A DNA stretch of 64,000 nucleotides, from the NCBI RefSeq assembly GCF_014650035.1, contig NZ_BMUE01000019.1, forward strand, positions 1-64,000, read 5' to 3'. The notes beneath the pieces were generated by a model, which saw nothing but the letters and a program-made list of their open reading frames with translations, made no database searches and had not been told where the DNA came from. Positions 42,438 to 51,177 of the stretch are shown one piece after another. The stretch comes from Streptomyces lucensis JCM 4490. Its GTDB lineage: Bacteria > Actinomycetota > Actinomycetes > Streptomycetales > Streptomycetaceae. Numbering within the stretch: the stretch's first letter is position 1; each line of letters begins with the position of its first letter. A program made the position numbers and the translations under genes.

Positions 42438-43634
42438 TCAGCCCGCCGCGCCGTCCAGTGACTCGATGGTGGCGTTGGACGGGGCTCGCGTGGCCTTGAG
42501 CCCGCGGGCCACGTCCTCCGCCGCGCCCAGCACGCGTACCGCGTTCTTCCAGGTCAGCTTGGCCAGGTCGGCCTTGGACCAGCCGCGGTCGAGCAGTTCG
42601 GCCAGCAGGTTCGGGTAGCCGGAGACGTCGTTCAGGCCGTCCGGGGTGAACGCGGTGCCGTCGTAGTCGCCGCCGATGCCCAGGTGGTCGATGCCGGCGA
42701 CCTCGCGCATGTGGTCCAGGTGGTCCGCGACCGTGGACACCGTGGCGACGGGGCGGGGGTTGCCCTCCTCGAAGGCGCGGTGGACCTTCATCGCCTCGGG
42801 GCTGGTGTCCAGGTGGTGCAGCCCGTGGGCGCGCATGTTCGCGTCGGCCGCGGCCGTCCAGTCCACGGCCGCCTGGAGCACGAACTTGGGCACGAACGTC
42901 ACCATCGCCATGCCGCCGTTGGCCGGCAGCCGCTCCAGGACGTCGTCCGGGACGTTGCGCGGGTGGTCGCAGACGGCCCGGGAGGAGGAGTGCGAGAAGA
43001 TCACCGGCGCGGCGGAGGCGTCGAGCGCGTCGCGCATGGTCGTCGCCGCCACGTGGGAGAGGTCGACGAGCATGCCGAGCCGGTTCATCTCCCGGACGAC
43101 CTCGCGGCCGAAGGCGGACAGGCCGCCCACGTTCGGCTCGTCGGTCGCGGAGTCCGCCCAGTCCACGTTGTCGTTGTGGGTGAGCGTCATGTAGCGCACG
43201 CCGAGGGCGTACAGCCCGCGCAGGGTGCCGAGCGAGTTGGCGATGGAGTGGCCGCCCTCGGCGCCCATCAGGGAGGCGATGCGGCCTCCCCGCCGCGCCG
43301 TCTCCATGTCGGCCGCCGTCAGCGCGGGAGCCAGGTCGGCCGGGTAGCGCTCGATCAGCTGCCGTACGCAGTCGATCTGCTCCAGCGTGGCCGGCACCGC
43401 GCCGGGCAGGTCCGCGCGCACGTACACCGACCAGTACTGGGCGCCGACCCCGCCCGCGCGCAGGCGGGGGATGTCGGTGTGCAGGTGGGCGTCCTGGGCC
43501 CCGGCGATGTCACGGGCGTCGAGGTCGTAGCCGACCTGCTCGCGCAGGGCCCAGGGCAGGTCGTTGTGGCCGTCGACGACCGGGAACTCGCGCAGCAGCT
43601 CGCGGACCTCGTCCAGGGAGGGCATCCGCGTCAT
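42438..43634 (-). CDS. membrane dipeptidase (renal dipeptidase, M19) family protein
   Basis: 398 residues, TIM-barrel zinc peptidase. Visible metal-site regions: VVDGHNDLPWALREQ at the N-terminus, MGAEGGHSIANSL with the bridging Glu, VDLSHVAATTMRDAL and PVIFSHSSSRAVCDHPRNVPD with zinc His residues, and IGGDYDGTAFTPDGL. There is no signal peptide, so it is cytosolic. It would cleave dipeptides, including those with a D-residue. Its ATG overlaps the purE stop by 4 bp, making it translationally coupled to purine biosynthesis genes; this conserved coupling has no obvious biochemical reason. Confidence 0.92.
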   Translation of the reverse strand: MTRMPSLDEVRELLREFPVVDGHNDLPWALREQVGYDLDARDIAGAQDAHLHTDIPRLRAGGVGAQYWSVYVRADLPGAVPATLEQIDCVRQLIERYPADLAPALTAADMETARRGGRIASLMGAEGGHSIANSLGTLRGLYALGVRYMTLTHNDNVDWADSATDEPNVGGLSAFGREVVREMNRLGMLVDLSHVAATTMRDALDASAAPVIFSHSSSRAVCDHPRNVPDDVLERLPANGGMAMVTFVPKFVLQAAVDWTAAADANMRAHGLHHLDTSPEAMKVHRAFEEGNPRPVATVSTVADHLDHMREVAGIDHLGIGGDYDGTAFTPDGLNDVSGYPNLLAELLDRGWSKADLAKLTWKNAVRVLGAAEDVARGLKATRAPSNATIESLDGAAG

Positions 43635-44152
43635 TTCCCGAAGCCGAAGCCGCTCGCGCCCTCGACCTTGGAGCGCAGCCGCTTGCCCTTCTCGGTGGCC
43701 TGGTCGTTGAGGTCCTGCTGGAAGTCGCGCATCTTCTGCAGCAGCTCCTCGTCGTGCGCGGCGAGGATGCGGGCCGCGAGGAGCCCCGCGTTGCGGGCAC
43801 CGGCCACGGAGACCGTGGCGACGGGGACGCCGGCCGGCATCTGCACGATCGACAGCAGGGAGTCCATGCCGTCCAGGTACTTCAGCGGGACGGGGACCCC
43901 GATGACCGGCAGGGGCGTCACGGAGGCGAGCATGCCCGGCAGGTGGGCCGCGCCGCCGGCGCCGGCGATGATCGCCTTCAGGCCGCGGTCGGCGGCCTGC
44001 TCGCCGTAGGTGATCATCTCGCGGGGCATGCGGTGTGCGGAGACGACGTCGACCTCGTAGGCGATCTCGAACTCGTCGAGGGCCTTGGCGGCGGCCTCCA
44101 TGACGGGCCAGTCGGAGTCCGACCCCATGACGATGCCAACAACGGGGCTCAT
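43631..44152 (-). CDS. purE: N5-carboxyaminoimidazole ribonucleotide mutase
   Basis: 173 residues. Moves the carboxylate of N5-CAIR to CAIR in purine synthesis. Class I PurE motifs: VGIVMGSDSDWPVMEAAAKAL, VVSAHRMPREMITYGEQA and IAGAGGAAHLPGMLAS. Overlaps purK upstream (ATGA) and the dipeptidase downstream by 4 bp, so the three genes form one coupled unit. Confidence 0.96.
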   Translation of the reverse strand: MSPVVGIVMGSDSDWPVMEAAAKALDEFEIAYEVDVVSAHRMPREMITYGEQAADRGLKAIIAGAGGAAHLPGMLASVTPLPVIGVPVPLKYLDGMDSLLSIVQMPAGVPVATVSVAGARNAGLLAARILAAHDEELLQKMRDFQQDLNDQATEKGKRLRSKVEGASGFGFGK

Positions 44153-45309
44153 TCGGTGATGGTGCCTCTCAGGTAGCCGGCTGCGTGACGGGCGCGCTCC
44201 AGCACGTCGTCCAGGTCGTCGCCGTAGGTGTTGACGTGTCCGACCTTGCGGCCGGGCTTCACGTCCTTGCCGTACATGTGGATCTTGAGCTTGGGGTCAC
44301 GAGCCATGCAGTGCAAGTAGGCCGAGTACATGTCCGGGTAGTCGCCGCCCAGGACGTTGACCATCACCGTCCACCCGGCGCGCGGGCGGGGGTCGCCGAG
44401 CGGGAGGTCGAGGACCGCACGGACGTGGTTGGCGAACTGCGAGGTGATCGCGCCGTCCTGGGTCCAGTGGCCGGAGTTGTGCGGGCGCATCGCCAGCTCG
44501 TTGACGAGGATGCGGCCGTCGCGGGTCTGGAACAGCTCGACGGCGAGGTGGCCGACCACACCGAGTTCCTTGGCGATGGTCAGGGCCATCTCCTCGGCCC
44601 GCAGCGCGAGGTCCTCGTCCAGGTCGGGCGCGGGGGCGATCACCGTGTCGCACACGCCGTTCACCTGCTGGGACTCGACCACCGGGTAGGCGACGGCCTG
44701 GCCGTGCGGGGAGCGCACGACGTTGGCGGCCAGCTCGCGGACGTAGTCGACCTTCTCCTCGGCGAGGACCGGGACGCCCGCCTTGAACGGGTCGGCGGCC
44801 TCCTCGACGGAGTCGACGACCCACACGCCCTTGCCGTCGTAGCCGCCGCGGACGGTCTTCAGGACGACCGGGAAGCCGTCGCCCTGCGCGCCGTCGGGGA
44901 GGCCTTCGCGGGCGAACGCCGCCACGTCCTGCGGATCGGCGACCAGCCGGTGCCGCGGGCACGGGATGCCGATCGCGTCGAGCTTCGCGCGCATCACGCC
45001 CTTGTCCTGGGCGTGCACCAGCGCGTCGGGCCCGGGGCGCACGGGGATACCGTCCGCCTCCAGGGCCCTGAGGTGCTCGGTGGGTACGTGTTCGTGATCG
45101 AAGGTGATCACATCGCACCCGCGCGCGAACTCACGCAGCGTGTCCAGATCGCGATAGTCGCCGATGACGACATCGCTCACGACCTGCGCCGCGGAATCCT
45201 GAGGGGTGTCACTGAGAAGCTTGAACCTGATGCCCAACGGGATGCCCGCTTCGTGCGTCATACGCGCGAGCTGCCCCCCGCCGACCATGCCGACTACCGG
45301 GAACGTCAC
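44149..45309 (-). CDS. purK: N5-carboxyaminoimidazole ribonucleotide synthase
   Basis: 386 residues, ATP-grasp enzyme that makes N5-CAIR from AIR, bicarbonate and ATP. VVGMVGGGQLARMTHEAGI at the N-terminus, GYDGKGVWVV in the ATP-grasp central loop, EEKVDYVRELAANVVRSPHG and NELAMRPHNSGHWTQDGA near the metal/substrate site. First gene of the purK-purE-dipeptidase unit; GTG or ATG start at 45309 by alignment of the N-terminus. Divergent from the GtrA gene, 184 bp away. Confidence 0.96.
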   Translation of the reverse strand: MTFPVVGMVGGGQLARMTHEAGIPLGIRFKLLSDTPQDSAAQVVSDVVIGDYRDLDTLREFARGCDVITFDHEHVPTEHLRALEADGIPVRPGPDALVHAQDKGVMRAKLDAIGIPCPRHRLVADPQDVAAFAREGLPDGAQGDGFPVVLKTVRGGYDGKGVWVVDSVEEAADPFKAGVPVLAEEKVDYVRELAANVVRSPHGQAVAYPVVESQQVNGVCDTVIAPAPDLDEDLALRAEEMALTIAKELGVVGHLAVELFQTRDGRILVNELAMRPHNSGHWTQDGAITSQFANHVRAVLDLPLGDPRPRAGWTVMVNVLGGDYPDMYSAYLHCMARDPKLKIHMYGKDVKPGRKVGHVNTYGDDLDDVLERARHAAGYLRGTITE

Positions 45310-45493
45310 ACCCCTAGCGTATCGGCCACGACGGGGGTGGCCCGGATCGCATCCCCGTCACGGGCTCTTACCCTTTGCTTCCCCGCCTCTTTCCGACTCG
45401 TTTCCGTGCCGGGGCCGGGTCCACGGGCGTCCGCGGGCCCGGCTGGATAGCATGGCGGGGTCGACGCAACCTACCGACGGGAGCTGCAGGGCC

Positions 45494-46000
45494 ATGGAAC
45501 GTCGTTCCTCGGGGCTGCAACGGCTCGTACGCGAGGGTGCCAAGTTCGGCGCCGTCGGCGGCGCCGGCGTCCTGGTCAATCTCGGCGTGTTCAACCTGGT
45601 CCGGCACGTCTCGGACCTTCCGGTGGTGCGCGCGAGCATCATCGCGACCGTCGTCGCGATCGCCTTCAACTACGTCGGCTTCCGCTACTGGACGTACCGG
45701 GACCGGGACAAGAGCGGCCGCACCCGGGAACTCTCGCTGTTCCTGCTGTTCAGCGCGATCGGCCTGGTGATCGAGAACGGCGTGCTGTACCTGGCGACCT
45801 ACGGCTTCGGCTGGGACAGCCCGCTGCAGAGCAACGTCTTCAAGTTCGTCGGCATCGGCGTCGCCACCCTGTTCCGCTTCTGGTCGTACCGCACCTGGGT
45901 GTTCCGGGCGCTGCCGGCCCGGGAGGCCGAGTCGATCCTGGCGGCCGAGTCGAAGAGGCCGGCGCCCGGCAAGCCGGCGCCCAGGCAGCGCGTGCCGTAG
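45494..46000 (+). CDS. GtrA family membrane protein
   Basis: 168 residues from the ATG at 45494, with GGGAG about 10 bp upstream; an ATG at 45452 lies within a TAGCAT -10-like sequence and is less likely. Four membrane helices (about 20-38, 47-65, 79-100, 113-131), with FGAVGGAGVLVNLGVFNLVR and FNYVGFRYWTYRD typical of GtrA, and FRFWSYRTWVFR at the end of the domain. GtrA proteins are thought to flip or escort lipid-linked sugars. The tail is basic and Pro-rich. It stands alone here, though the window has several envelope glycan genes. Confidence 0.9.
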   Translation: MERRSSGLQRLVREGAKFGAVGGAGVLVNLGVFNLVRHVSDLPVVRASIIATVVAIAFNYVGFRYWTYRDRDKSGRTRELSLFLLFSAIGLVIENGVLYLATYGFGWDSPLQSNVFKFVGIGVATLFRFWSYRTWVFRALPAREAESILAAESKRPAPGKPAPRQRVP

Positions 46001-46021
46001 CCGGCGGGGGCCGGCCGGTCC

Positions 46022-47293
46022 TCAGCGGACCGTGAGCCGGTCCTCGTCCGGCTTGTGGGTCGGGGGCGTGCGGGAGAGGAACAGGCCGAACACCGGGGGC
46101 TGCGCCTGCAGCAGTTCGAGCCGTCCGCCGTCGGCCTCCGCGAGGTCGCGGGCGACGGCCAGACCGATTCCCGTGGAGTTCCGCCCGCTGATGGTGCGCT
46201 CGAAGATCCGCGCCCCCAGGTCGGCCGGCACTCCGGGCCCCTCGTCCGTGACCTCCACGACGGCCTGGTTGCCGGTGACCCGGGTGCGCAGGGCGACGGT
46301 GCCGCCTCCATGCATCAGGGAGTTCTCGATCAGCGCGGCCAGCACCTGGGCGACCGCGCCCGGCGTGCCGACGGCCTGCAGGTGCCGCTTGCCGGAGCTG
46401 ACGACGGCCCGGCCGGCGCTGCGGTAGGCGGGCCGCCACTCGGCGAGCTGCTGCTGGATGACCTCGTCCAGGTCGAAGGTGACGGCGGAGCCGGTGCGCG
46501 GATCGCGGGAGTTCGTCAGCAGCCGCTGCACGACGTCCGTCAGCCGCTCCACCTGCGTCAGCGCGATGGTCGCCTCCTCCTTCACCGTGTCCGGATCGTC
46601 GGTGAGGGTGATCTCCTCCAGCCGCATGGACAGCGCGGTCAGCGGCGTGCGCAGCTGGTGGGATGCGTCGGCCGCGAGGCGCCGCTCGGCGGTCAGCATG
46701 CGCCCGATCCGCTCGGCGGAGGAGTCCAGCACGTCGGCGACCCGGTCCAGCTCGGGGACGCCGTAGCGCTTGTGCCGCGGGCGCGGGTCGCCCGAGCCGA
46801 GGCGCTCGGCGGTCTCGGCGAGGTCGGTGAGCGGGGAGGCGAGCCGGTTGGCCTGCCGTACGGCGAGCAGGACGGCCGCGACCACGGCGAGCAGCGCGAC
46901 CAGCCCGATGATCAGCAGGGTCCGGCCGACCTCGCGGGTCACCGCGGAGCGCGGCTCCTGCACGGTGACCGTCTCGCCCTCCTCGCCGTGCTGCGTGGCG
47001 TGGATGACGTCGCCCCGGGGCTTGGTGCCGATCTCGATGGGGTCCTTGCCGGGCATGCTGATCAGCACGTACTGGTCCGCACCGACCGGGTTGCGCAGCA
47101 CGTCCGCGCTGACGTTCTCGGCGGCGATGATCCGGCTGTCGACGATGCTGGCCAGCCGCACCGCCTCGGACTCCACCCGTTCCTGGGCGCTGTTGCTGAT
47201 CGTCCGCGTCTCGACGATCACCAGGGACACGCCGAAGACCGCGATCACCACCAGCACGACGGCAAGGGTGGACTGGATGAGACGGCGACGCAC
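46022..47293 (-). CDS. two-component sensor histidine kinase
   Basis: 423 residues. Membrane helix 1 (~6-28), extracytoplasmic sensor region (~29-122), membrane helix 2 (~123-143), HAMP (~144-198), phosphoacceptor helix AERRLAADASHQLRTPLTAL with the His, then HATPase_c (IENSLMHGGGTVAL, VTDEGPGVP, GIGLAVARDLAEADGG). A canonical class I kinase for an OmpR-type regulator. The signal is unknown. It is downstream of and on the same strand as its response regulator (104-bp gap), convergent with gtrA. Confidence 0.94.
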   Translation of the reverse strand: MRRRLIQSTLAVVLVVIAVFGVSLVIVETRTISNSAQERVESEAVRLASIVDSRIIAAENVSADVLRNPVGADQYVLISMPGKDPIEIGTKPRGDVIHATQHGEEGETVTVQEPRSAVTREVGRTLLIIGLVALLAVVAAVLLAVRQANRLASPLTDLAETAERLGSGDPRPRHKRYGVPELDRVADVLDSSAERIGRMLTAERRLAADASHQLRTPLTALSMRLEEITLTDDPDTVKEEATIALTQVERLTDVVQRLLTNSRDPRTGSAVTFDLDEVIQQQLAEWRPAYRSAGRAVVSSGKRHLQAVGTPGAVAQVLAALIENSLMHGGGTVALRTRVTGNQAVVEVTDEGPGVPADLGARIFERTISGRNSTGIGLAVARDLAEADGGRLELLQAQPPVFGLFLSRTPPTHKPDEDRLTVR

Positions 47294-47397
47294 GGGGTCC
47301 TCCGGATGGGGGTGGCTCTACGCGTACCAGTGTGACAAGCCCCGAAGGACGCCCCGCGAGCCCGGCATGATCCGAACGAGTAGCAGGCCGTGTCCGC

Positions 47398-48075
47398 CTA
47401 GCTCTTCTCGAAGCGGAATCCGACCCCGCGCACCGTGGCGATGTACCGGGGGTTCGCGGCGTCGTCCCCGAGCTTCTTACGCAGCCAGCTGATGTGCATG
47501 TCGAGCGTCTTGGTCGACGACCACCACGTGGTGTCCCAGACCTCGCGCATGAGCTGGTCCCGGGTGACCACCCGCCCGGCGTCCCGCACGAGGACCCGCA
47601 GCAGGTCGAACTCCTTGGCCGTGAGCTGGAGTTCCTCCTCGCCCATCCAGGCGCGGTGCGACTCGACGTCGATGCGCACCCCGTGGGTGGCCGGCGGCTG
47701 CTGCGGCTCGGCGGCGCCGCGCCTGAGCAGGGCCCGCACCCGGGCGAGCAGTTCGGCGAGCCGGAAGGGCTTGGTGACGTAGTCGTCGGCGCCCGCGTCG
47801 AGACCGACGACGGTGTCCACCTCGTCGGCCCGCGCGGTCAGGATGAGGATGGGCACGGTGTGGCCGTCGGCGCGCAGCCGGCGGGCGACCTCCAGGCCGT
47901 CCATGCCGGGCAGGCCCAGGTCCAGCACGACCAGATCGATGCCGCCCTGCATGCCGGCGTCGAGCGCGGTGGGTCCGTCCTCGCGCACCTCGACCTCGTA
48001 ACCTTCCCGGCGCAGGGCGCGGGCCAGCGGCTCCGAGATGGACGCGTCGTCCTCGGCGAGCAGTACACGGGTCAT
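47398..48075 (-). CDS. OmpR/PhoB-family response regulator
   Basis: 225 residues. Receiver domain with acidic pair LLAEDDASISEPLA, phosphoacceptor Asp52 in VVLDLGLPGMDG, Thr in LTARADEVDTV and Lys in VTKPFRLAELLAR; winged-helix effector from ~135 (LTAKEFDLLRVLVRDAGRVV, LDMHISWLRKKLGD, IATVRGVGFRFEKS). First gene of the two-gene operon with the kinase. Targets unknown; the divergent peptide transporter gene is a possible target by position. Confidence 0.95.
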   Translation of the reverse strand: MTRVLLAEDDASISEPLARALRREGYEVEVREDGPTALDAGMQGGIDLVVLDLGLPGMDGLEVARRLRADGHTVPILILTARADEVDTVVGLDAGADDYVTKPFRLAELLARVRALLRRGAAEPQQPPATHGVRIDVESHRAWMGEEELQLTAKEFDLLRVLVRDAGRVVTRDQLMREVWDTTWWSSTKTLDMHISWLRKKLGDDAANPRYIATVRGVGFRFEKS

Positions 48076-48187
48076 GGGGTGATGGTAGACCGCCCGCGTC
48101 CGCCGCCGGGGTGTGATCGGTTCCCGGGATTCTTACCTTCACGGCAGTCTGGTACGAACCATTGACCTGGGGATGCGATCGTAGGAG

Positions 48188-48206
48188 AGACCTTCGAAAA
48201 AGGTCT
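48188..48206. promoter_or_regulatory. small hairpin in the transporter upstream region
   Basis: AGACCTT (48188-48194) and AAGGTCT (48200-48206) with a 5-nt CGAAA loop. Role unknown; could be an operator or RNA hairpin. Confidence 0.4.
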
Positions 48207-48346
48207 TGCGGTTCCCCCGACACCTGTGATCCGCGTCTCAAGTCCTTCCATATCCGGCAGTGTCCTGACGTACAGTGACGTGAACGCCTGTAGTACACCG
48301 GGGACCTTTGGCGGGCACTTGTCGCTGAAGGTCTCTTTTGTGTGCG

Positions 48347-48365
48347 GGCTGGTCGCCGACCAGCC
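48347..48365. promoter_or_regulatory. inverted repeat in the transporter leader
   Basis: GGCTGGTC (48347-48354) and GACCAGCC (48358-48365) with a 3-nt gap, about 205 bp before the transporter ATG. Confidence 0.45.
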
Positions 48366-48569
48366 TCGAAAGGAATGACCTCTGGCCGGGCTCCGGACGC
48401 GGTGACGCGTCACGGGGCGTGGATCCCGGTGGTCGCCGTCCGCCGTTCCGCGATCCGGAGCGGGCTCCCCCTGGGCGTGGGGATGGGCGTCCGACCCGCC
48501 GGTGCCGGCCGACACCCCCACCGGGCGCGCAACGCTCCAGCCGCGCGTCCCGACCAGCAAGGAACGACC

Positions 48570-50108
48570 ATGGCGTCCAGCCTGACGAAGGACTCGGTCC
48601 GCCCGGGCACCCCCGGTTCCGAGAAGACCTTCTTCGGCCACCCCCGCGGACTGGCCACTCTCTTCATGACCGAGATGTGGGAGCGATTCTCCTACTACGG
48701 CATGAAGGCCCTGCTCACCGTCTACCTGCTCTCCGGCGGCCCCGGTGCCGGCAAGGGCAGCATGGGCGGCGGCCTGGCCATGGACGTGGCCACCACCACG
48801 GTGATCGTGTCCGTCTACTCGGCGATGGTGTACCTGCTCGCGATGCCCGGTGGCTGGCTCGGCGACCGCGTCTGGGGACCCCGCAAGACGGTGGCCATCG
48901 CCGCCGTGACGATCATGTCCGGCCACGTCGTGCTGGCCCTGCCCGGCGGTCAGGCCCCGTTCTTCGCCGGTCTGGCGCTGGTCGCGGCCGGTTCGGGTCT
49001 GCTCAAGGCCAACATCTCCACGATGGTGGGTCACCTGTACGACGGTCCTGACGACCCGCGTCGCGACGGTGGCTTCACGATCTTCTACATGGGCATCAAC
49101 GCGGGCGCCTTCTTCGCTCCGCTGGCCATCGGCACCGTCGGCCAGAAGGTCAACTGGCACCTCGGCTTCGGCATGGCCGCGGTCGGCATGGCCGTCGGTC
49201 TCGCCGCGTTCCTGCTCGGCACCCGCCACCTGAACCCGCAGAGCAGCGTCGTCCCCAAGCCGCTGAGCGCCGAGGAGCGGACCTCCTCGCTGCGCAAGGG
49301 ACTGACCTGGGTCATCATCGCGGCCGTGTTCTACGGCGTCGTGGGCGTCACCGGCCACTTCACGCTGAACTGGGCGATGATCCCGCTGACCGTCATCGGC
49401 CTGGTCATCCCGGCCGGTGTGCTGATGCGCATCAAGCGGGACAAGGAGCTGTCCTCCACCGAGCAGTCGAAGATGACCGGCTACATCTGGTTCTTCGTCG
49501 CGGCCGCCGTGTTCTGGATGATCTACGACCAGGGCGCGTCCACCGTGCAGGCGTTCGGTGAGGGCAAGGCCTCCAGCTCGCTGCTGGGCTTCGGCTTCCC
49601 GTCCTCCTGGTACCAGTCGCTGAACCCGCTGTTCATCATGGCGCTGGCCCCGGTCTTCGCCTGGGTCTGGATGTGGCTGAACCGGCAGGGCAGGGAGCCC
49701 AGCACCATCGTGAAGTTCTCGATGGGCCTGGTTCTGATCGGCGTGTCGTTCCTGTTCTTCCTGATCCCGCTGGGCATGGCCGCGAGCGGCACCGCGGTCA
49801 GCCCGATGTGGCTGGTCGGCATCTACTTCATCCAGACCGTCGGTGAGCTGTGCCTGTCGCCGGTCGGCCTGTCGGTGACGACCAAGATGGCCCCGGCCAA
49901 GTACGCCAGCCAGATGATGGGCGTCTGGTTCCTCGCGGTGACCGCGGGTGACTCCATCACCAGCCTGCTGTCCAACCCGGCCGTGGCCGGCGTCGACCTC
50001 AGCGGGTCCGGCGCGGTCCTGGTGGAGGCGGTCCTCGCCGTCCTCGCGGGCGCCGCCGTCTACATGTACCGCCGCAACGTGAAGTCCCTGATGGGCGACG
50101 TGCGCTGA
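48570..50108 (+). CDS. POT family proton-dependent oligopeptide transporter
   Basis: 512 residues from the ATG at 48570 (MASSLTKDSVRPGTPGSEKT). About 14 membrane helices. Family features: TEMWERFSYYGMKALLTVYL in helix 1 with the ExxER-type proton site, GGWLGDRVWGPRKTV, the PTR signature region FTIFYMGINAGAFFAPLAIG, and VGELCLSPVGLSVTTKMAP late in the protein. It imports di- and tripeptides with protons. Divergent from the two-component regulator genes. Followed by a clear terminator hairpin. Confidence 0.95.
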   Translation: MASSLTKDSVRPGTPGSEKTFFGHPRGLATLFMTEMWERFSYYGMKALLTVYLLSGGPGAGKGSMGGGLAMDVATTTVIVSVYSAMVYLLAMPGGWLGDRVWGPRKTVAIAAVTIMSGHVVLALPGGQAPFFAGLALVAAGSGLLKANISTMVGHLYDGPDDPRRDGGFTIFYMGINAGAFFAPLAIGTVGQKVNWHLGFGMAAVGMAVGLAAFLLGTRHLNPQSSVVPKPLSAEERTSSLRKGLTWVIIAAVFYGVVGVTGHFTLNWAMIPLTVIGLVIPAGVLMRIKRDKELSSTEQSKMTGYIWFFVAAAVFWMIYDQGASTVQAFGEGKASSSLLGFGFPSSWYQSLNPLFIMALAPVFAWVWMWLNRQGREPSTIVKFSMGLVLIGVSFLFFLIPLGMAASGTAVSPMWLVGIYFIQTVGELCLSPVGLSVTTKMAPAKYASQMMGVWFLAVTAGDSITSLLSNPAVAGVDLSGSGAVLVEAVLAVLAGAAVYMYRRNVKSLMGDVR

Positions 50109-50128
50109 CCTGATCGAGGTTCCGTGCG

Positions 50129-50158
50129 GGGCCGTCGCGTCGAAGGACGCGGCGGCCC
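50129..50158 (+). terminator. hairpin terminator of the peptide transporter
   Basis: 13-bp stem with one mismatch (50129-50141 and 50146-50158) and a GAAG loop, 20 bp after the stop. Confidence 0.85.
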
Positions 50159-50237
50159 TCTCGGCGTGCCCGGCGTCGTGGTGGTCCGGCGTGAGGTGCG
50201 TCGTGGAGGCGGAGAGGCGAAGAGACGGAGAGCCGAA

Positions 50238-50267
50238 GAGGCGGCCCCGGAACCCCGGGGCCGCCTC
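50238..50267 (-). terminator. hairpin terminator of the anti-sigma gene
   Basis: Perfect 13-bp inverted repeat (50238-50250 and 50255-50267), 4-nt loop, 16 bp after the minus-strand stop at 50284. Confidence 0.85.
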
Positions 50268-50283
50268 TCAGGACGTCGCGCGG

Positions 50284-50853
50284 CTACGCGGGAGCGCCCA
50301 GCTCCGCCCACACCGTCTTGCCGGGGCGGCCCGTGGCGCGGACGACGCCCCAGTCCAGGCAGAGCCGCTGCACGATGAACATGCCGTGGCCGCCGGGCCG
50401 TCCGGCGCGGTGCGGGGTGCGCGGGGCCGGCTGGCCGGTGCCGCGGTCGGAGACCTCCAGCCGGATCACCTTGTTGTCGCAGGCGATGACCAGTTCGTCC
50501 GGGCCCTCGGCGTGCAGGCAGGCGTTGGTGACCAGTTCGGACACGACGAGCAGGACGTCCTCGGCGGCGGCCCGCTGGTCGGCGGTGGCGGCGGGCAGCC
50601 AGCCCCACGCGTACAGCGCCTGGCGGGTGAAGTCGCGGGCGAGCGGGACGACCCCGCTCTCGCCCTCCAGTCCGAGTCTGCGGACCTGCCGGCCCCGGGC
50701 GCTCTGCGCGCCGCCGGGCGGCCCGGACGGCACGGACGGCGCGGCTGCCCCCGTGGCTGCGCCGACGGCCGGCGCGGCCCCCTCGGACGCCCCGGAAGCG
50801 CCGCTGGGCTCCGGGCCGCGGTCGCCCGGCGAGTAAGGCCGGGTGGTGCTCAT
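50284..50853 (-). CDS. prsI: ATP-binding anti-sigma factor, HATPase/GHKL fold (PrsI-like)
   Basis: 189 residues. The first ~55 are Pro/Gly/Ala-rich; the rest is an RsbW/SpoIIAB-type kinase fold: VVPLARDFTRQALYAWGW, N-box VSELVTNACLHAEG, G1 LEVSDRGTGQPAP and GGHGMFIVQRLCLDWGV. Such proteins bind a SigB-type sigma factor and phosphorylate their STAS antagonist. With the STAS gene upstream and a SigB-type sigma gene nearby it corresponds to the PrsI-ArsI-SigI partner switch described in S. coelicolor; the name is given by that resemblance. Confidence 0.85.
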   Translation of the reverse strand: MSTTRPYSPGDRGPEPSGASGASEGAAPAVGAATGAAAPSVPSGPPGGAQSARGRQVRRLGLEGESGVVPLARDFTRQALYAWGWLPAATADQRAAAEDVLLVVSELVTNACLHAEGPDELVIACDNKVIRLEVSDRGTGQPAPRTPHRAGRPGGHGMFIVQRLCLDWGVVRATGRPGKTVWAELGAPA

Positions 50854-51177
50854 CAGCGCTTCACCTCACCGATTCACCAGTTCATGATTCAAAGGTCGGC
50901 ACCCCATCCGGTGCCGGCCGGTCCGTACGTCGTCCGCTCGTCCCCCGCCCGCCGTCCGTGCGGATCTCCGCCCGTCCGTCGCAGCGAGTGCCGTCCGGGG
51001 GTCCCGTCCGGGCCGCTCGCCGGTTCCAAGTCCGGTCCGGCGGTGGGCGGCCCGGCAGGACGGCTCCGTGGTCCCCCTGCCCTCTCCTGCCCGACACATC
51101 CGGTGGGGACACCACCGGATTCGGCGTGACGAGCGCAACGCCCGGAGCGGCCGGCGCGAGAGGACCCCGACACGGGC
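50854..51177. other. intergenic region between the STAS and anti-sigma genes
   Basis: 324 bp, with no supported gene (a 90-codon minus-strand frame lacks the expected composition). Near 50855-50895 the minus strand has closely spaced GGTGA words, and the last of these serves as the anti-sigma ribosome-binding site. The gap suggests a promoter for the anti-sigma gene separate from the STAS gene, but none is clear. Confidence 0.45.

Larger units (their letters stand above)
48076..48569. other. intergenic region upstream of the peptide transporter
   Basis: 494 bp between the response regulator and POT transporter genes. It holds TTGACC (48162-48167) on the plus strand without a well-placed -10, a TAGTAC -10-like hexamer (48291-48296), and two hairpins listed separately. 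In-frame codons before 48570 on the plus strand are Arg/Pro-rich and not accepted as coding. Confidence 0.5.

Noticed and set aside
48342..48569. N-terminal extension of the peptide transporter to 48342.
   Set aside because: The added ~76 residues are Arg/Pro-rich and the frame crosses an inverted repeat at 48347-48365; the ATG at 48570 gives the normal POT N-terminus.
50866..51138. 90-codon minus-strand frame between the STAS and anti-sigma genes.
   Set aside because: Composition is Arg/Thr/Gly shadow-like with no ribosome-binding site or family resemblance; treated as intergenic.
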